A stretch of DNA of 64,000 bases from Psychrobacter sp. P11G3 (GTDB taxonomy: Bacteria > Pseudomonadota > Gammaproteobacteria > Pseudomonadales > Moraxellaceae), in assembly GCF_001435845.1 (NCBI RefSeq), contig NZ_CM003596.1, forward strand, positions 2,339,198 through 2,403,197, in the 5' to 3' direction. Of the stretch, positions 37,667-46,293 are shown one piece after another. Below the pieces are notes generated by a model. It made no database searches, was not told the DNA's origin, and worked only from the letters and a program-made list of their open reading frames with translations. The number at the start of each line of letters is the position of its first letter. The stretch's first letter is position 1. Both the position numbers and the translations under genes were made by a program.

Positions 37667-38956
37667 GTGACTCTTTATATTCTAGCCGCAATAGTAATAT
37701 GTATTATTTTGGGCTATACCACCAAGATCAATATTGGTCTATTTGCTATTGCATTCTCATACCTCATTGGCTGTTTCGGTATGGGAATGAGCGCTTATGA
37801 AATTGTTGAGCTGTGGCCTCTCAAAATTTTCTTTGTTATTTTTGCCGTCACTCTCTTCTATAATTTTCCTTTAGCGAATGGCGCTTTAGAAAAACTATCG
37901 AATCATTTGATCTATAGATGTCGTCATTTTCCCGAGTTTTTACCATTGGTTATTTTCTTTGCCGCTACGGTCGTTGCTGGCTTAGGGGCTGGTTATTACA
38001 CCGTCTTAGCCACGATGGCACCTATGATTTTGTTATTGTCTAAACGTACTAATTTGAATCTTGTCATTGCTACCTTATCTGTTAACTATGGTGCATTGGC
38101 TGGTGCTAATTTTATCACCTCACAAAGTGGGGTTATCTTTCGAGAGCTGATGCGCGGGGCTGGCGTCGCAAATGATAATACCTTTACTTATGTTTTAGGT
38201 GTCTTTGCGGTTACCTTTCTCATGCCAGTGATCGTCCTAGGTATATATTGCTTTTTTAATGCTAAAAATAGCAAAATTGCGATTCAAACGATAGTACCAG
38301 AGCCTTTCGATAATAAGCAAAAACAATCTATTATGCTGATTTTTATCATGATGGCTATCGTGCTTATTGTACCCATCTTAAATCTCCTAATGCCTAACAT
38401 AGAAGCAATTCAGTTTTTAAACGCTCGGATTGACATTGGTTTTATCGCCATTATTTTTGCCTTAATCAGTTTATTACTGAAATTAGGTGACGAAAAAACA
38501 GTAATTGCCTTAATCCCCTGGAATACACTTATTATGATTTGTGGGGTCGGTATGCTGATCGGCCTTGGCGTCGAGATCGGTGTTATTTACGAGCTAACAG
38601 AATGGCTAAGTACCAACGTTCCTATCTGGATGATACCAATTTTGGTCTTCGTTATTAGCGCCATCATGTCAATCTTTGCTAGTACACTTGGTGTAGTCGC
38701 TCCTACTCTATTTCCTATGGTGCTGCCTTTAGCCGTCGCCTCTGGACTTAACCCTCTATTGTTATTTACCTGTATTGTGGTGGGAGCACAAAGCTCATCC
38801 CTCTCTCCTTTCTCATCAGGAGGTAGTCTAATGTTGGGCGCTTCTCAAGTAGTTATAGAAAAAAACAAGCTGTTTAATGCGCTACTATTTAAAGCGGTAC
38901 CCTTAGATATTGGTATTGGTATATTAGCAATTTTCATTATCCAGCTGCTGTTTTAG
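37667..38956 (+). CDS. Ion-transporter superfamily permease (dicarboxylate carrier-like, MatC/SLC13 type)
   Basis: A 429-residue protein with about eleven membrane segments, of the ion-transporter superfamily that includes dicarboxylate carriers and arsenite/citrate permeases. Hydrophobic segments run from residue 2; the motif-like turn regions VSAIMSIFASTLGVVAPTLFPMVLPLAVASG and VGAQSSSLSPFSSGGSLMLGA match the paired Ser/Thr-Gly-rich substrate loops of this superfamily. It starts with GTG at 37667 after AAGGGG. No other gene shares the transcript. Substrate is probably a small carboxylate; this is a family-level call only. Confidence 0.7.
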   Translation: MTLYILAAIVICIILGYTTKINIGLFAIAFSYLIGCFGMGMSAYEIVELWPLKIFFVIFAVTLFYNFPLANGALEKLSNHLIYRCRHFPEFLPLVIFFAATVVAGLGAGYYTVLATMAPMILLLSKRTNLNLVIATLSVNYGALAGANFITSQSGVIFRELMRGAGVANDNTFTYVLGVFAVTFLMPVIVLGIYCFFNAKNSKIAIQTIVPEPFDNKQKQSIMLIFIMMAIVLIVPILNLLMPNIEAIQFLNARIDIGFIAIIFALISLLLKLGDEKTVIALIPWNTLIMICGVGMLIGLGVEIGVIYELTEWLSTNVPIWMIPILVFVISAIMSIFASTLGVVAPTLFPMVLPLAVASGLNPLLLFTCIVVGAQSSSLSPFSSGGSLMLGASQVVIEKNKLFNALLFKAVPLDIGIGILAIFIIQLLF

Positions 38957-39534
38957 CTAGTATGTGTTCCTATGTTGAGAATGGGAACACGCCCTACCCT
39001 TAAGCAAATCCCTTCCAAAAGACAGTTTTGATGCAGCTGTCTTTTGACTGATATATACAACCAAACTTCTTAAATACCTAATGAATTGCCCGTCATGGCG
39101 CTTAGTCTCATCTCACTGACTTCATCTACCGAGTTAGCTCTTTTCCTTATCCAAAAAAACATGCCCTAGCACATTTTCAATATCGCTCTCATAGTTATCA
39201 ATACCTGTAAATCATTGTACTAATTACTTTTTATCGACACCACCATCCTTTATCCTGAAGATTCTTCTGTCTTTTATTTTCCTTGATATTGAGACGATAA
39301 ATAATTTGTTATCAGTCATTGTGATAGTACCTTAAAATAAAATTCATGTATACATACATATGTTTCTTGTTATTTTTATAATATTCTGTTACTTTTGCAA
39401 AACGCTAAAAACTCTACTTTTATGAAGTTTAGTAGTTATTGTCAGGATGATCTGAACTTCATCTGTCATTACTTTATTATTTTGCTCAGAATTCTATTGA
39501 GCTATTCATTAAAAATACACACAAGGAGTGTCGT
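38957..39534. other. Intergenic region upstream of tctC
   Basis: A 578-bp region. Its first part has a hairpin with arms GTGTTCC/GGAACAC just after the permease stop and a stronger one at 39016-39046. The rest is AT-rich and must hold the tctCBA promoter. I see no gene. Confidence 0.5.
39016..39046 (+). terminator. Hairpin downstream of the permease gene
   Basis: Perfect 10-bp stem CAAAAGACAG/CTGTCTTTTG, 11-nt loop; T-run only within the stem. Confidence 0.45.
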
Positions 39535-40548
39535 GTGAAAAAACTATCCTATTTGGCTCTTGGCCTTTCTGTACTCACCCTTACCGCATGTAATAAATCT
39601 GATACGGCAGCATCTGATGCCAGTTATGACGCCCCTTCACGTCCAGAATGTATCGCCCCAGCAAAACCAGGCGGTGGCTTTGACTTGACTTGTAAGCTTG
39701 CTCAAGCTGGCTTAAGAGATACCGGCCTATTAGAAGATCCGATGCGAGTCACTTATATGCCAGGCGGTGTGGGTGCTGTTGCTTATAACAAAATCGTTGC
39801 CAATGACCGTGCTAACAACGATGCAATCATTGCTTTCTCTACTGGCTCTATCCTAAATCTATCGCAAGGTAAGTTTGGTAAATTCACCGAAAAAGACGTG
39901 AAATGGCTAGCAGCCGTCGGTACTGATTATGGTGCTATCGCTGTCAATGCAGACTCACCTATTAAAGACTTAGCAGGATTGGTTGCTGAGCTTAAGTCAA
40001 ATCCAAAAGCAATCAGTTTCGCCGCTGGTGGTAGTGTTGGTGGTCAGGACTGGATGCAGACAGCTATTTTGGCTAAAGCGGTTGGTGTTGATCCTAGCGA
40101 TATGACTTATGTTGCGATGGAAGGTGGCGGTGAGGCTATTACAGCGGTCATGGGTAACCATGTGACTGTCGTAAGTGCTGGTATCGCTGAGATCATGCCA
40201 CAAGCCACTGCTGGCAAATTACGTGTATTGGCCGTATTTGCAGATGAAAGATTGGGCGGCACTATGGCCGATATTCCTACTGCTGTAGAGCAAGGCTATG
40301 ACGTTACTTGGCCAGTCATGCGTGGTTATTACATGGGTCCAGATGTCAGCCCTGCCGCTTATGACTGGTGGAAAGCAAGCTTTGATAACATGCTTGCGGA
40401 TCCAAAATTCGCTGAATTACGCGAGCAGCAAGAGCTACTACCATTCTCTATGACTGGTGATGAGCTAGAAGCATACGTTTATAAACGTACAGGTGAGCTA
40501 CGTGAGTTGTCTGCTGAGTACGGTCTTGTTGATGCTGCAGCTAAGTAG
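39535..40548 (+). CDS. tctC: Tripartite tricarboxylate transporter substrate-binding protein TctC
   Basis: The periplasmic Bug-type receptor of a TTT transporter. The 337-residue precursor starts with GTG and a lipoprotein-like signal (MKKLSYLALGLSVLTLTAC; Cys19), then the family pattern: PSRPECIAPAKPGGGFDLTC at the ligand-binding first loop, GGVGAVAYNKI, and AGGSVGGQDWMQTAI. Bug receptors usually bind carboxylates between two beta-alpha lobes. First gene of tctCBA; a strong hairpin follows it before tctB. The Cys right after the signal suggests lipid attachment, unusual but known in this family. Confidence 0.9.
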   Translation: MKKLSYLALGLSVLTLTACNKSDTAASDASYDAPSRPECIAPAKPGGGFDLTCKLAQAGLRDTGLLEDPMRVTYMPGGVGAVAYNKIVANDRANNDAIIAFSTGSILNLSQGKFGKFTEKDVKWLAAVGTDYGAIAVNADSPIKDLAGLVAELKSNPKAISFAAGGSVGGQDWMQTAILAKAVGVDPSDMTYVAMEGGGEAITAVMGNHVTVVSAGIAEIMPQATAGKLRVLAVFADERLGGTMADIPTAVEQGYDVTWPVMRGYYMGPDVSPAAYDWWKASFDNMLADPKFAELREQQELLPFSMTGDELEAYVYKRTGELRELSAEYGLVDAAAK

Positions 40549-40604
40549 CATGACTCAGATCATATCCCCTTAATGATTGAATACTGATTTTTATAGTATT
40601 TATC

Positions 40605-40637
40605 GAAGGTTGACAGATGAGACATCTCTCAACCTTC
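40605..40637 (+). promoter_or_regulatory. Intercistronic hairpin between tctC and tctB
   Basis: Arms GAAGGTTGA and TCAACCTTC, then AGATG/CATCT after one mismatch, loop AGA: a 14-bp imperfect stem. No T-run follows directly, so it more likely protects the tctC message 3' end or attenuates than terminates. Confidence 0.55.
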
Positions 40638-40664
40638 TTATTTTGGAATTTAAGGAATACTTCT

Positions 40665-41120
40665 ATGACAATGGAACGTGCATTTTCTGGATTAATGGGG
40701 CTGTTTAGCTTATTTCTGGTCTATTTAGCTATTGGTTACGTTGCTCCTATTGCCTATGATCCTATCGGCCCTAGACCCTATCCTATTTTGATTTTCTCGC
40801 TTACGGCACTTTTGACCTTGGTTATTGCTTTTCGTCCAGCACGATTTACGAAAGTCATCAATTTAGGATATAACAACGTCGTACTTAGAAATCTTGTGCT
40901 GTGTGTCAGCGCATTATTGATTTATAGCTTAATTTTTGAGCCTTTAGGTTTTGTGATTGCTACCACACTGATGTGTTTTGCGGTTGGTTTACTATTTGCC
41001 GGGAATCCTATTAAAAGCCTTATCTTTTCAGTTGTGATCAGTATCGCCCTGTATGTCTTATTTGACATGGCTTTGGATGTGATTCTGCCACTTGGAGTAT
41101 TATCAGGAATAATGGGATAG
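40665..41120 (+). CDS. tctB: Tripartite tricarboxylate transporter small membrane subunit TctB
   Basis: The small membrane component of the TTT carrier. The ATG at 40665 is preceded by AAGGAA; the frame opens earlier at 40617 but inside the hairpin. The 151-residue protein has four hydrophobic segments (LMGLFSLFLVYLAIGYVAP; YPILIFSLTALLTLVIAF; VLRNLVLCVSALLIYSLIF; then a double segment around LIFSVVISIALYVLFDMALD), typical of TctB. It sits between tctC and tctA. Confidence 0.9.
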   Translation: MTMERAFSGLMGLFSLFLVYLAIGYVAPIAYDPIGPRPYPILIFSLTALLTLVIAFRPARFTKVINLGYNNVVLRNLVLCVSALLIYSLIFEPLGFVIATTLMCFAVGLLFAGNPIKSLIFSVVISIALYVLFDMALDVILPLGVLSGIMG

Positions 41121-41125
41121 CTATT

Positions 41126-42631
41126 ATGGAAACTTTTGACTTTTTAATGCAAGGTTTTGGCGTAGCGATGTTGCCCAAAAACTTACTGATTGCACTCATT
41201 GGCGCTTTTATTGGTACAGTTGTAGGCATGTTGCCTGGCCTTGGCCCTATTAATGGTGTGGCAATTCTATTGCCTTTTGCCTTTGCCCTTGGTCTACCAC
41301 CCGAGAGTGCACTTATCTTACTAGCGGCTGTTTATCTTGGTTGCGAATATGGCGGTCGTATTTCTGCCATTCTACTTAACGTGCCGGGATCTGCCGCGGC
41401 GGTTATGACCTCATTGGATGGTAACCCGCTAGCGGTTCAAGGCAAGGCTGGCATCGCCTTGTCCATCTCTGCGGTTGCTTCATTTATCGGTTCTACGATT
41501 GCGACCATTGGTGTGGTCTTGTTCGCACCTCTATTGGCTAAATGGGCAGTGTCTTTTGGACCTGCTGAATACTTCGTATTAATGGTATTCGCGATTTGCT
41601 GTTTGAGTGGTTTGGTTGGTGATCAACCTATCAAGACAGCAGTGTCAGCGTTAATCGGCTTGGGTCTGGCCACTGTCGGCGTCGATGCGGTCACAGGTAT
41701 CTATCGCTATACCTTTGATTCAGTCAACTTATCTGATGGTATTCAGTTCACAACGATCGTTATTGGCTTTTTCAGTGTCAGTGAAATTCTGATTTTGCTC
41801 GAAAGAACCAGTACTGGTGGGAAAATTATTGCGCAAGGTAAACGTAGCTTATTTAACCTAAAAGAATTTCTCTTTAGCGTTGGTGCCATGGTGCGTAGTG
41901 GCATAATGGGCTTCTTCGTTGGAATTTTGCCGGGCGCTGGTGCGACTATCGCGAGTGCGATGACCTATGCTAGTGAACGCAAAATTGCTGGAGACAATGG
42001 CAAATTTGGTGAAGGCGATCTTCGTGGTTTAGCCTCTCCAGAGGCGGCTAACAACGCATCAGCATGTGGTTCATTTGTACCGATGTTGACCTTGGGTGTC
42101 CCTGGTTCTGGTACGACAGCGGTCATGATGGGTGCATTGACTTTGTACAACATCACGCCAGGTCCGCAGCTATTTACCGAACAGCCAGACATCGTTTGGG
42201 GTCTTATCGCTTCATTATTCATCTGTAACGTTATCTTGTTAGTAATGAATATTCCTTTGGTTGGTGTGTTTTCTAAGCTACTTAATGTACCAAACTATAT
42301 CTTGATACCATCTATTGCTGCTATCAGTTTCGTTGGTGTTTACTCTATCAACAGCACGACCTTTGATATGGTATTCATGGTAGGACTTGGGATATTTGGT
42401 TACTTCTTACGCAAGCTACATTTCCCTCTATCAGCCCTTATTCTAGGTTATGTACTGGGAGAGCTAATGGAGTCTAACCTCAGACGTGCCTTGTCTATTT
42501 CTCAAGGTGAGATGTCTATTCTATGGAGTAGCCCAATCACCGTATCACTATGGGGTCTGGTAGTTGTCATGATATTCATGCCAATCATTCGTAAAATGTA
42601 TCGTAAGCGCTTTAAGAAGACTGCTGCATAA
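41126..42631 (+). CDS. tctA: Tripartite tricarboxylate transporter large permease TctA
   Basis: The large permease subunit of the TTT system, moving substrate with sodium or protons. The 501-residue protein has about eleven membrane segments and the family signatures GMLPGLGPINGVAILLPFAFAL near the N-terminus, LNVPGSAAAVMTSLDG, and GFFVGILPGAGATIASAMTYASE with SPEAANNASACGSFVPMLTLGVPGSGT. It starts 5 bp after tctB. The operon ends at the hairpin 42666-42701. Confidence 0.95.
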   Translation: METFDFLMQGFGVAMLPKNLLIALIGAFIGTVVGMLPGLGPINGVAILLPFAFALGLPPESALILLAAVYLGCEYGGRISAILLNVPGSAAAVMTSLDGNPLAVQGKAGIALSISAVASFIGSTIATIGVVLFAPLLAKWAVSFGPAEYFVLMVFAICCLSGLVGDQPIKTAVSALIGLGLATVGVDAVTGIYRYTFDSVNLSDGIQFTTIVIGFFSVSEILILLERTSTGGKIIAQGKRSLFNLKEFLFSVGAMVRSGIMGFFVGILPGAGATIASAMTYASERKIAGDNGKFGEGDLRGLASPEAANNASACGSFVPMLTLGVPGSGTTAVMMGALTLYNITPGPQLFTEQPDIVWGLIASLFICNVILLVMNIPLVGVFSKLLNVPNYILIPSIAAISFVGVYSINSTTFDMVFMVGLGIFGYFLRKLHFPLSALILGYVLGELMESNLRRALSISQGEMSILWSSPITVSLWGLVVVMIFMPIIRKMYRKRFKKTAA

Positions 42632-42665
42632 GTTCTTGCTAGTTCGTCTCTAAATGTCTCTCCGG

Positions 42666-42701
42666 CGGTGGTTATACTCTATGTATGGCCACCGTTTTTT
42701 T
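42666..42701 (+). terminator. Terminator of tctCBA
   Basis: Stem CGGTGG/CCACCG with an inner ATAC/GTAT pairing, followed by seven T. Confidence 0.8.
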
Positions 42702-42816
42702 AGAGATACTTTCACCCTACTTGCAACAGTTATTTAATACTCCTAACTCTTTTGTCAGCTGTCCAAAATTAGCAAAACATCACTACTTGATGTCACTTAT
42801 GAAATAGGATTTTATA

Positions 42817-43590
42817 GTGCTCTTTGTTTTAGATTTATTGCAAACCATTCCAACTTGGCATTTAGTAGGTTTGTTCATCGCTGGCATGGTCGCTTTTATT
42901 ATCTCCACTATATCTGGTGGTGGCGGCGCTATGTTGCTGATACCAGTTACCTCTTCGTTGGTAGGGACAGCGATTGCACCACCTGTGATCAACGTGGCTA
43001 CCTTTCTGAGTAATGCCTCGCGACTTTATCTATTTTGGCATGATATTGATTGGTCATTGACCAAATATTATGTCCCAAGCGCTATCGTAGGTGCATGGCT
43101 AGCCGCATTGGTGTTTAGTCGTTTGGACGCAGGCTGGATTCAGTTATTGGTTGGCGCATTTTTAGTCTCGACTATTTTCCAATACAAGTTTGGTAAAGTA
43201 AGTAAAACATTTGATATGCCAAAAGTAGGTTTTGTGCCTGTGGGCTTTGTCATTGCCTTTATGAGCACTTTGGTGGGTGGCCTCGGCCCTATTCTTAACC
43301 CTTTTTATATGAATGCTGGACTAGAAAAAGAAAGCCTTATTGCGACCAAAACAGCTAATTCTTTCTTTGTAGGTATTGTACAAATCATCAGCTACACCTT
43401 TTTTGGGATACTCACCGTCAAGATATGCGCGTATGGTCTTGTATTAGGACTGGGCGCCGTGATTGGTAATATTATTGGCAAACGCTTTTTGGCAGGTATT
43501 AGTATTAGCCAGTTTAGAATTATGCTGCTGATACTAATGGTCATCAGTGGCCTAATAATGATAATAAGAAATATTGATGTGCTGTTCTAG
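42817..43590 (+). CDS. TauE/SafE family anion permease
   Basis: A 257-residue membrane protein of the TauE/SafE family, members of which export sulfite, sulfoacetate or other small anions. About eight hydrophobic segments are visible. The family glycine motif is in ISTISGGGGAMLLIPVTSS and repeated in GGLGPILNPFYMNAGLEKE. It starts with GTG, with TAGGAT upstream. It lies 186 bp after tctA, beyond a terminator, so it has its own promoter. Closeness to the TTT operon hints at a shared or related substrate, for example a sulfonate, but there is nothing in the sequence to decide it. Confidence 0.88.
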   Translation: MLFVLDLLQTIPTWHLVGLFIAGMVAFIISTISGGGGAMLLIPVTSSLVGTAIAPPVINVATFLSNASRLYLFWHDIDWSLTKYYVPSAIVGAWLAALVFSRLDAGWIQLLVGAFLVSTIFQYKFGKVSKTFDMPKVGFVPVGFVIAFMSTLVGGLGPILNPFYMNAGLEKESLIATKTANSFFVGIVQIISYTFFGILTVKICAYGLVLGLGAVIGNIIGKRFLAGISISQFRIMLLILMVISGLIMIIRNIDVLF

Positions 43591-43820
43591 AGACTCTTCC
43601 ACTCTATGCCATGACCACTAATAGTCTATTCCGATAAGTAAGCATAATTCTTTAACTTCATATATTTACCGATTGAACATCTATACATAGTATCTTTGTA
43701 GGCTAACCTGAGCAATGCTATTGAAACTAACATAGAAAGCTTTAATCTAACGGACTGAAGATATCAGTAAATAGAATTTTCCTTAGTGTTTTTCCGAGTC
43801 TGCTTATACATTCCCAGATG
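43591..43820. other. Intergenic region downstream of the TauE/SafE gene
   Basis: AT-rich, no gene seen; ends at repeat copy R2, which probably terminates transcription from both sides. Confidence 0.45.
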
Positions 43821-43887
43821 TAGAAAACCCCAATCGTAAGGATTGGGGCTGTTTTTATGCCTGCAATAAAAGAGCTGTAGCGGAAAA
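43821..43887 (+). repeat. Terminator-like dispersed repeat, copy R2
   Basis: Hairpin CCCCAATC/GATTGGGG with T-run, then GAGCTGTAGCGGAAAA, as in copy R1 at 24303. It lies between the TauE/SafE gene and rutE, both of which run towards it, and marks the left edge of the rut cluster. Confidence 0.75.
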
Positions 43888-43998
43888 CCTTTAGTTTCAG
43901 AGCTTTGTAATCAAAAATGGTTATTAAGCGTCATCATGACTCACTTAATAACCCAGTCCAAAGCAGCTACCCTTTCACATGGATGAATCGCTTATTCC

Positions 43999-44595
43999 TT
44001 ATAATATCTGACAAGCCTCATCAAAGTCTAGTCTTGGGAGACGGCTGTATAATTGATCTTCTTGACCATAGCCTATATTAATGAGTAGGTTTGAAGTCCA
44101 TTTACTATCTTTAAGAAAGGTTTTATCTACCAGTTCATTATTGAATCCAGACATTGGGCCTGTGTCTAAACCCAAGGCTCTACAAGCCAAAATCAGATAG
44201 GCCGCTTGCATAGAACTGTTTCTAAACGCCGTCTCTTCTATGAGCTCAGGGCTAGAGTTAAACCATGATCTGGCATCCGTATGTGGGAATAATTTGGGAA
44301 GTTGTTCATAAAACTCATTATCATAAGCGACAATCACTGTGATAGGTGCTGTCATTGTTTTTTCGATATTACCTGATGACAGTGCTGGCTCTAATTTCGC
44401 TTTAGCGTCATCAGATTTAAGAAACACAAACCGCGCCGGTGAACAGTTGGCCGAGGTAGGTGCCATTTTAACTAAATGATAGATCTCTTCAAGTAGTGCA
44501 TCTGGTACGTCTTTTTTTTGCCAAGCGTTAAAGGATCTGGCCTTACCAAATAGTTGATCTAGATCTTCTGAAGATAACGATAGGGAGTCAGTCAT
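43999..44595 (-). CDS. rutE: Malonic semialdehyde reductase RutE (nitroreductase family)
   Basis: RutE reduces toxic malonic semialdehyde to 3-hydroxypropionate at the end of the Rut pathway. The 198-residue flavoprotein has the nitroreductase pattern: [41 protein letters not shown] and, at the C-terminal side, [21 protein letters not shown] and LLINIGYG. Last gene of the cluster, 18 bp after rutD. The cluster also has mmsA, which would oxidise the same substrate. Confidence 0.92.
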   Translation of the reverse strand: MTDSLSLSSEDLDQLFGKARSFNAWQKKDVPDALLEEIYHLVKMAPTSANCSPARFVFLKSDDAKAKLEPALSSGNIEKTMTAPITVIVAYDNEFYEQLPKLFPHTDARSWFNSSPELIEETAFRNSSMQAAYLILACRALGLDTGPMSGFNNELVDKTFLKDSKWTSNLLINIGYGQEDQLYSRLPRLDFDEACQIL

Positions 44596-44613
44596 AGTAC
44601 GTCCTAATTGATA

Positions 44614-45390
44614 TTAATTTTTGGATAAGAATTGAAGGATTTTGCTATTGGTTGAGCAGGTTTCTGTGATTGTACTGGCATGTCCGCCCGTCACCATTAA
44701 CTCAAATTGGGCATTTTGCATATTTTCAGCTAAAGCCAAACCGCGTTGCCATGGCACCAAAACATCATCGAGGTTGCTTAAAACTAGCGTTTTATTTTTG
44801 ATATGCTTGGCATTTATCAGGGGCTGATAAGCCTGCAAGGCTTTTAGTCTCGTTGAGACGTTCTCGACTGGCGCAAAGTGAGCGATGGCTTTATTTTCTT
44901 TGTGCGTGAGTGCGTCTATGTTGTCTGAGATCCAGATCGGTGGGTACAAAAATATCGCTTGAGCGCGTACAAATGCCTCTATACCTGTATCTTGTAGCAA
45001 ACTGGTTCGCATACGAAAACATTTAATAGTATGAGGGTCAAGGCTTTCCCATCCATTTAAGATGACCAGTTTATCTAACAATTCTGGCGCTTTATAAGCG
45101 ACTTCCATACCAATAAACCCGCCAAGTGCGTGACCGACGAAATGACAATTAGACAGCCCTTCTTGTTTTAAAATTTCAATTAATTGTTCTGCTAAATCTT
45201 GCATAGAATAGTCATCGGATAAGAGATCGCTATCAGGCGATACCCCCTCTTGTTCATAGCAAATCACATTGTAATGCTCGGTAAAACACTCAATTTGAGG
45301 TAACCAAAAATCAGCATGCCCGCCTAAACCTGAACTAAATACGACCGTTTCTGACGTGTCGTTCTTACAAGGATATTTTTTAACTAACAT
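44614..45390 (-). CDS. rutD: Aminoacrylate hydrolase-like protein RutD (alpha/beta hydrolase fold)
   Basis: RutD speeds the breakdown of 3-aminoacrylate to malonic semialdehyde in the uracil pathway. The 258-residue protein has the alpha/beta-hydrolase fold with the oxyanion strand VVFSSGLGGHADFW and, where a nucleophile elbow would be, VGHALGGFIG, with Ala instead of Ser. The same replacement occurs in known RutD proteins, so it supports this assignment. It sits 18 bp before rutE but 82 bp after ribB. Confidence 0.9.
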   Translation of the reverse strand: MLVKKYPCKNDTSETVVFSSGLGGHADFWLPQIECFTEHYNVICYEQEGVSPDSDLLSDDYSMQDLAEQLIEILKQEGLSNCHFVGHALGGFIGMEVAYKAPELLDKLVILNGWESLDPHTIKCFRMRTSLLQDTGIEAFVRAQAIFLYPPIWISDNIDALTHKENKAIAHFAPVENVSTRLKALQAYQPLINAKHIKNKTLVLSNLDDVLVPWQRGLALAENMQNAQFELMVTGGHASTITETCSTNSKILQFLSKN

Positions 45391-45471
45391 AGGGTTTCAT
45401 CCAATTTTAGTAAATTTCAAATTGCGGTAAAAGTATCTAATAGCTTATAAAACCAAGTCAAATTAAGCTGA

Positions 45472-46185
45472 CTAAATCAATTCAATGGTACGCTCATCGC
45501 TTTCATCATATTCGTACGCTACGGTTTCTTCGAAATTTTCGACTTCGCTTTCATTTTTACTTTTATTTTTAACAGCCTCTTGAGACTTAATATATTTGAT
45601 TAACGCGTCTATAGTGCCGACCTTTAGATTATGAATATCGGCGAATTTCATCAGATCATTTCTACGAGCCATTTCACCATCTTGGTTGATAATCTCTACA
45701 ATAACCGCAGCAGGCTCTAAACCAGCCAGTCTCGTTAGGTCACAACCTGCTTCGGTATGCCCAGCCCGCTCTAAGACACCGCCTTCTTTAGCCACTAATG
45801 GAAAAATATGACCTGGGGTTACGACGTCATCAAAGGTGACGTCTTGAGACACGGCAGTTCTGATAGTCTGAGCTCTGTCTGCCGTTGATATTCCGGTACT
45901 TACGCCTTTTGCTGCATCAATGGAAACAGTGAAATTTGTACTATAAGGTGCTTGGTTGTCTTTGCACATGAGAGGTAGTTTTAATTTTTTGCAACGCTCG
46001 GAGGTCAAGGTCAAACAAACCAAACCTCTGGCATGGGTGATCATAAAATTGATATCATCAGGTTTGGCTAAAGTGGCGGCCATAATCAGATCACCTTCAT
46101 TTTCCCGATCCTCATCATCCATGATTATGACCATCTTGCCTGCTTTAATATCTTCAATGATTTCTGGTATTGTATTGATATTCAT
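45472..46185 (-). CDS. ribB: 3,4-dihydroxy-2-butanone-4-phosphate synthase RibB within the rut operon
   Basis: Makes the four-carbon precursor of riboflavin from ribulose 5-phosphate. Active-site motifs are intact: [47 protein letters not shown] then [14 protein letters not shown] chose the ATG at 46185, preceded by GGTGGA; the frame opens at 46203. The 237-residue product is a little longer than E. coli RibB, with an acidic low-complexity tail of about 35 residues ([20 protein letters not shown]), and lacks the GTP cyclohydrolase II half of RibBA. It lies between mmsA and rutD. RutA and RutF need FMN, so it probably raises flavin supply when the pathway is on. Confidence 0.92.
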   Translation of the reverse strand: MNINTIPEIIEDIKAGKMVIIMDDEDRENEGDLIMAATLAKPDDINFMITHARGLVCLTLTSERCKKLKLPLMCKDNQAPYSTNFTVSIDAAKGVSTGISTADRAQTIRTAVSQDVTFDDVVTPGHIFPLVAKEGGVLERAGHTEAGCDLTRLAGLEPAAVIVEIINQDGEMARRNDLMKFADIHNLKVGTIDALIKYIKSQEAVKNKSKNESEVENFEETVAYEYDESDERTIELI

Positions 46186-46293
46186 AAAATCCACCATTTG
46201 CATTTAAATTTGCTTTTGTATGTTGTTATGTAGAGCCTATTATCAATCGATCACGTGCTCTACATAACGTCCTACGTTTGCTAGGCCGTACAG

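Noticed and set aside
44614-45390. RutD as a pseudo-enzyme because Ser is replaced by Ala in the nucleophile elbow
   Set aside because: Known RutD proteins have the same replacement (GHALG), so this is normal for the family.
46186-46293. FMN riboswitch ahead of ribB
   Set aside because: The gap to mmsA is only 108 bp, too short for the usual FMN element plus expression platform, and I could not find the conserved core.
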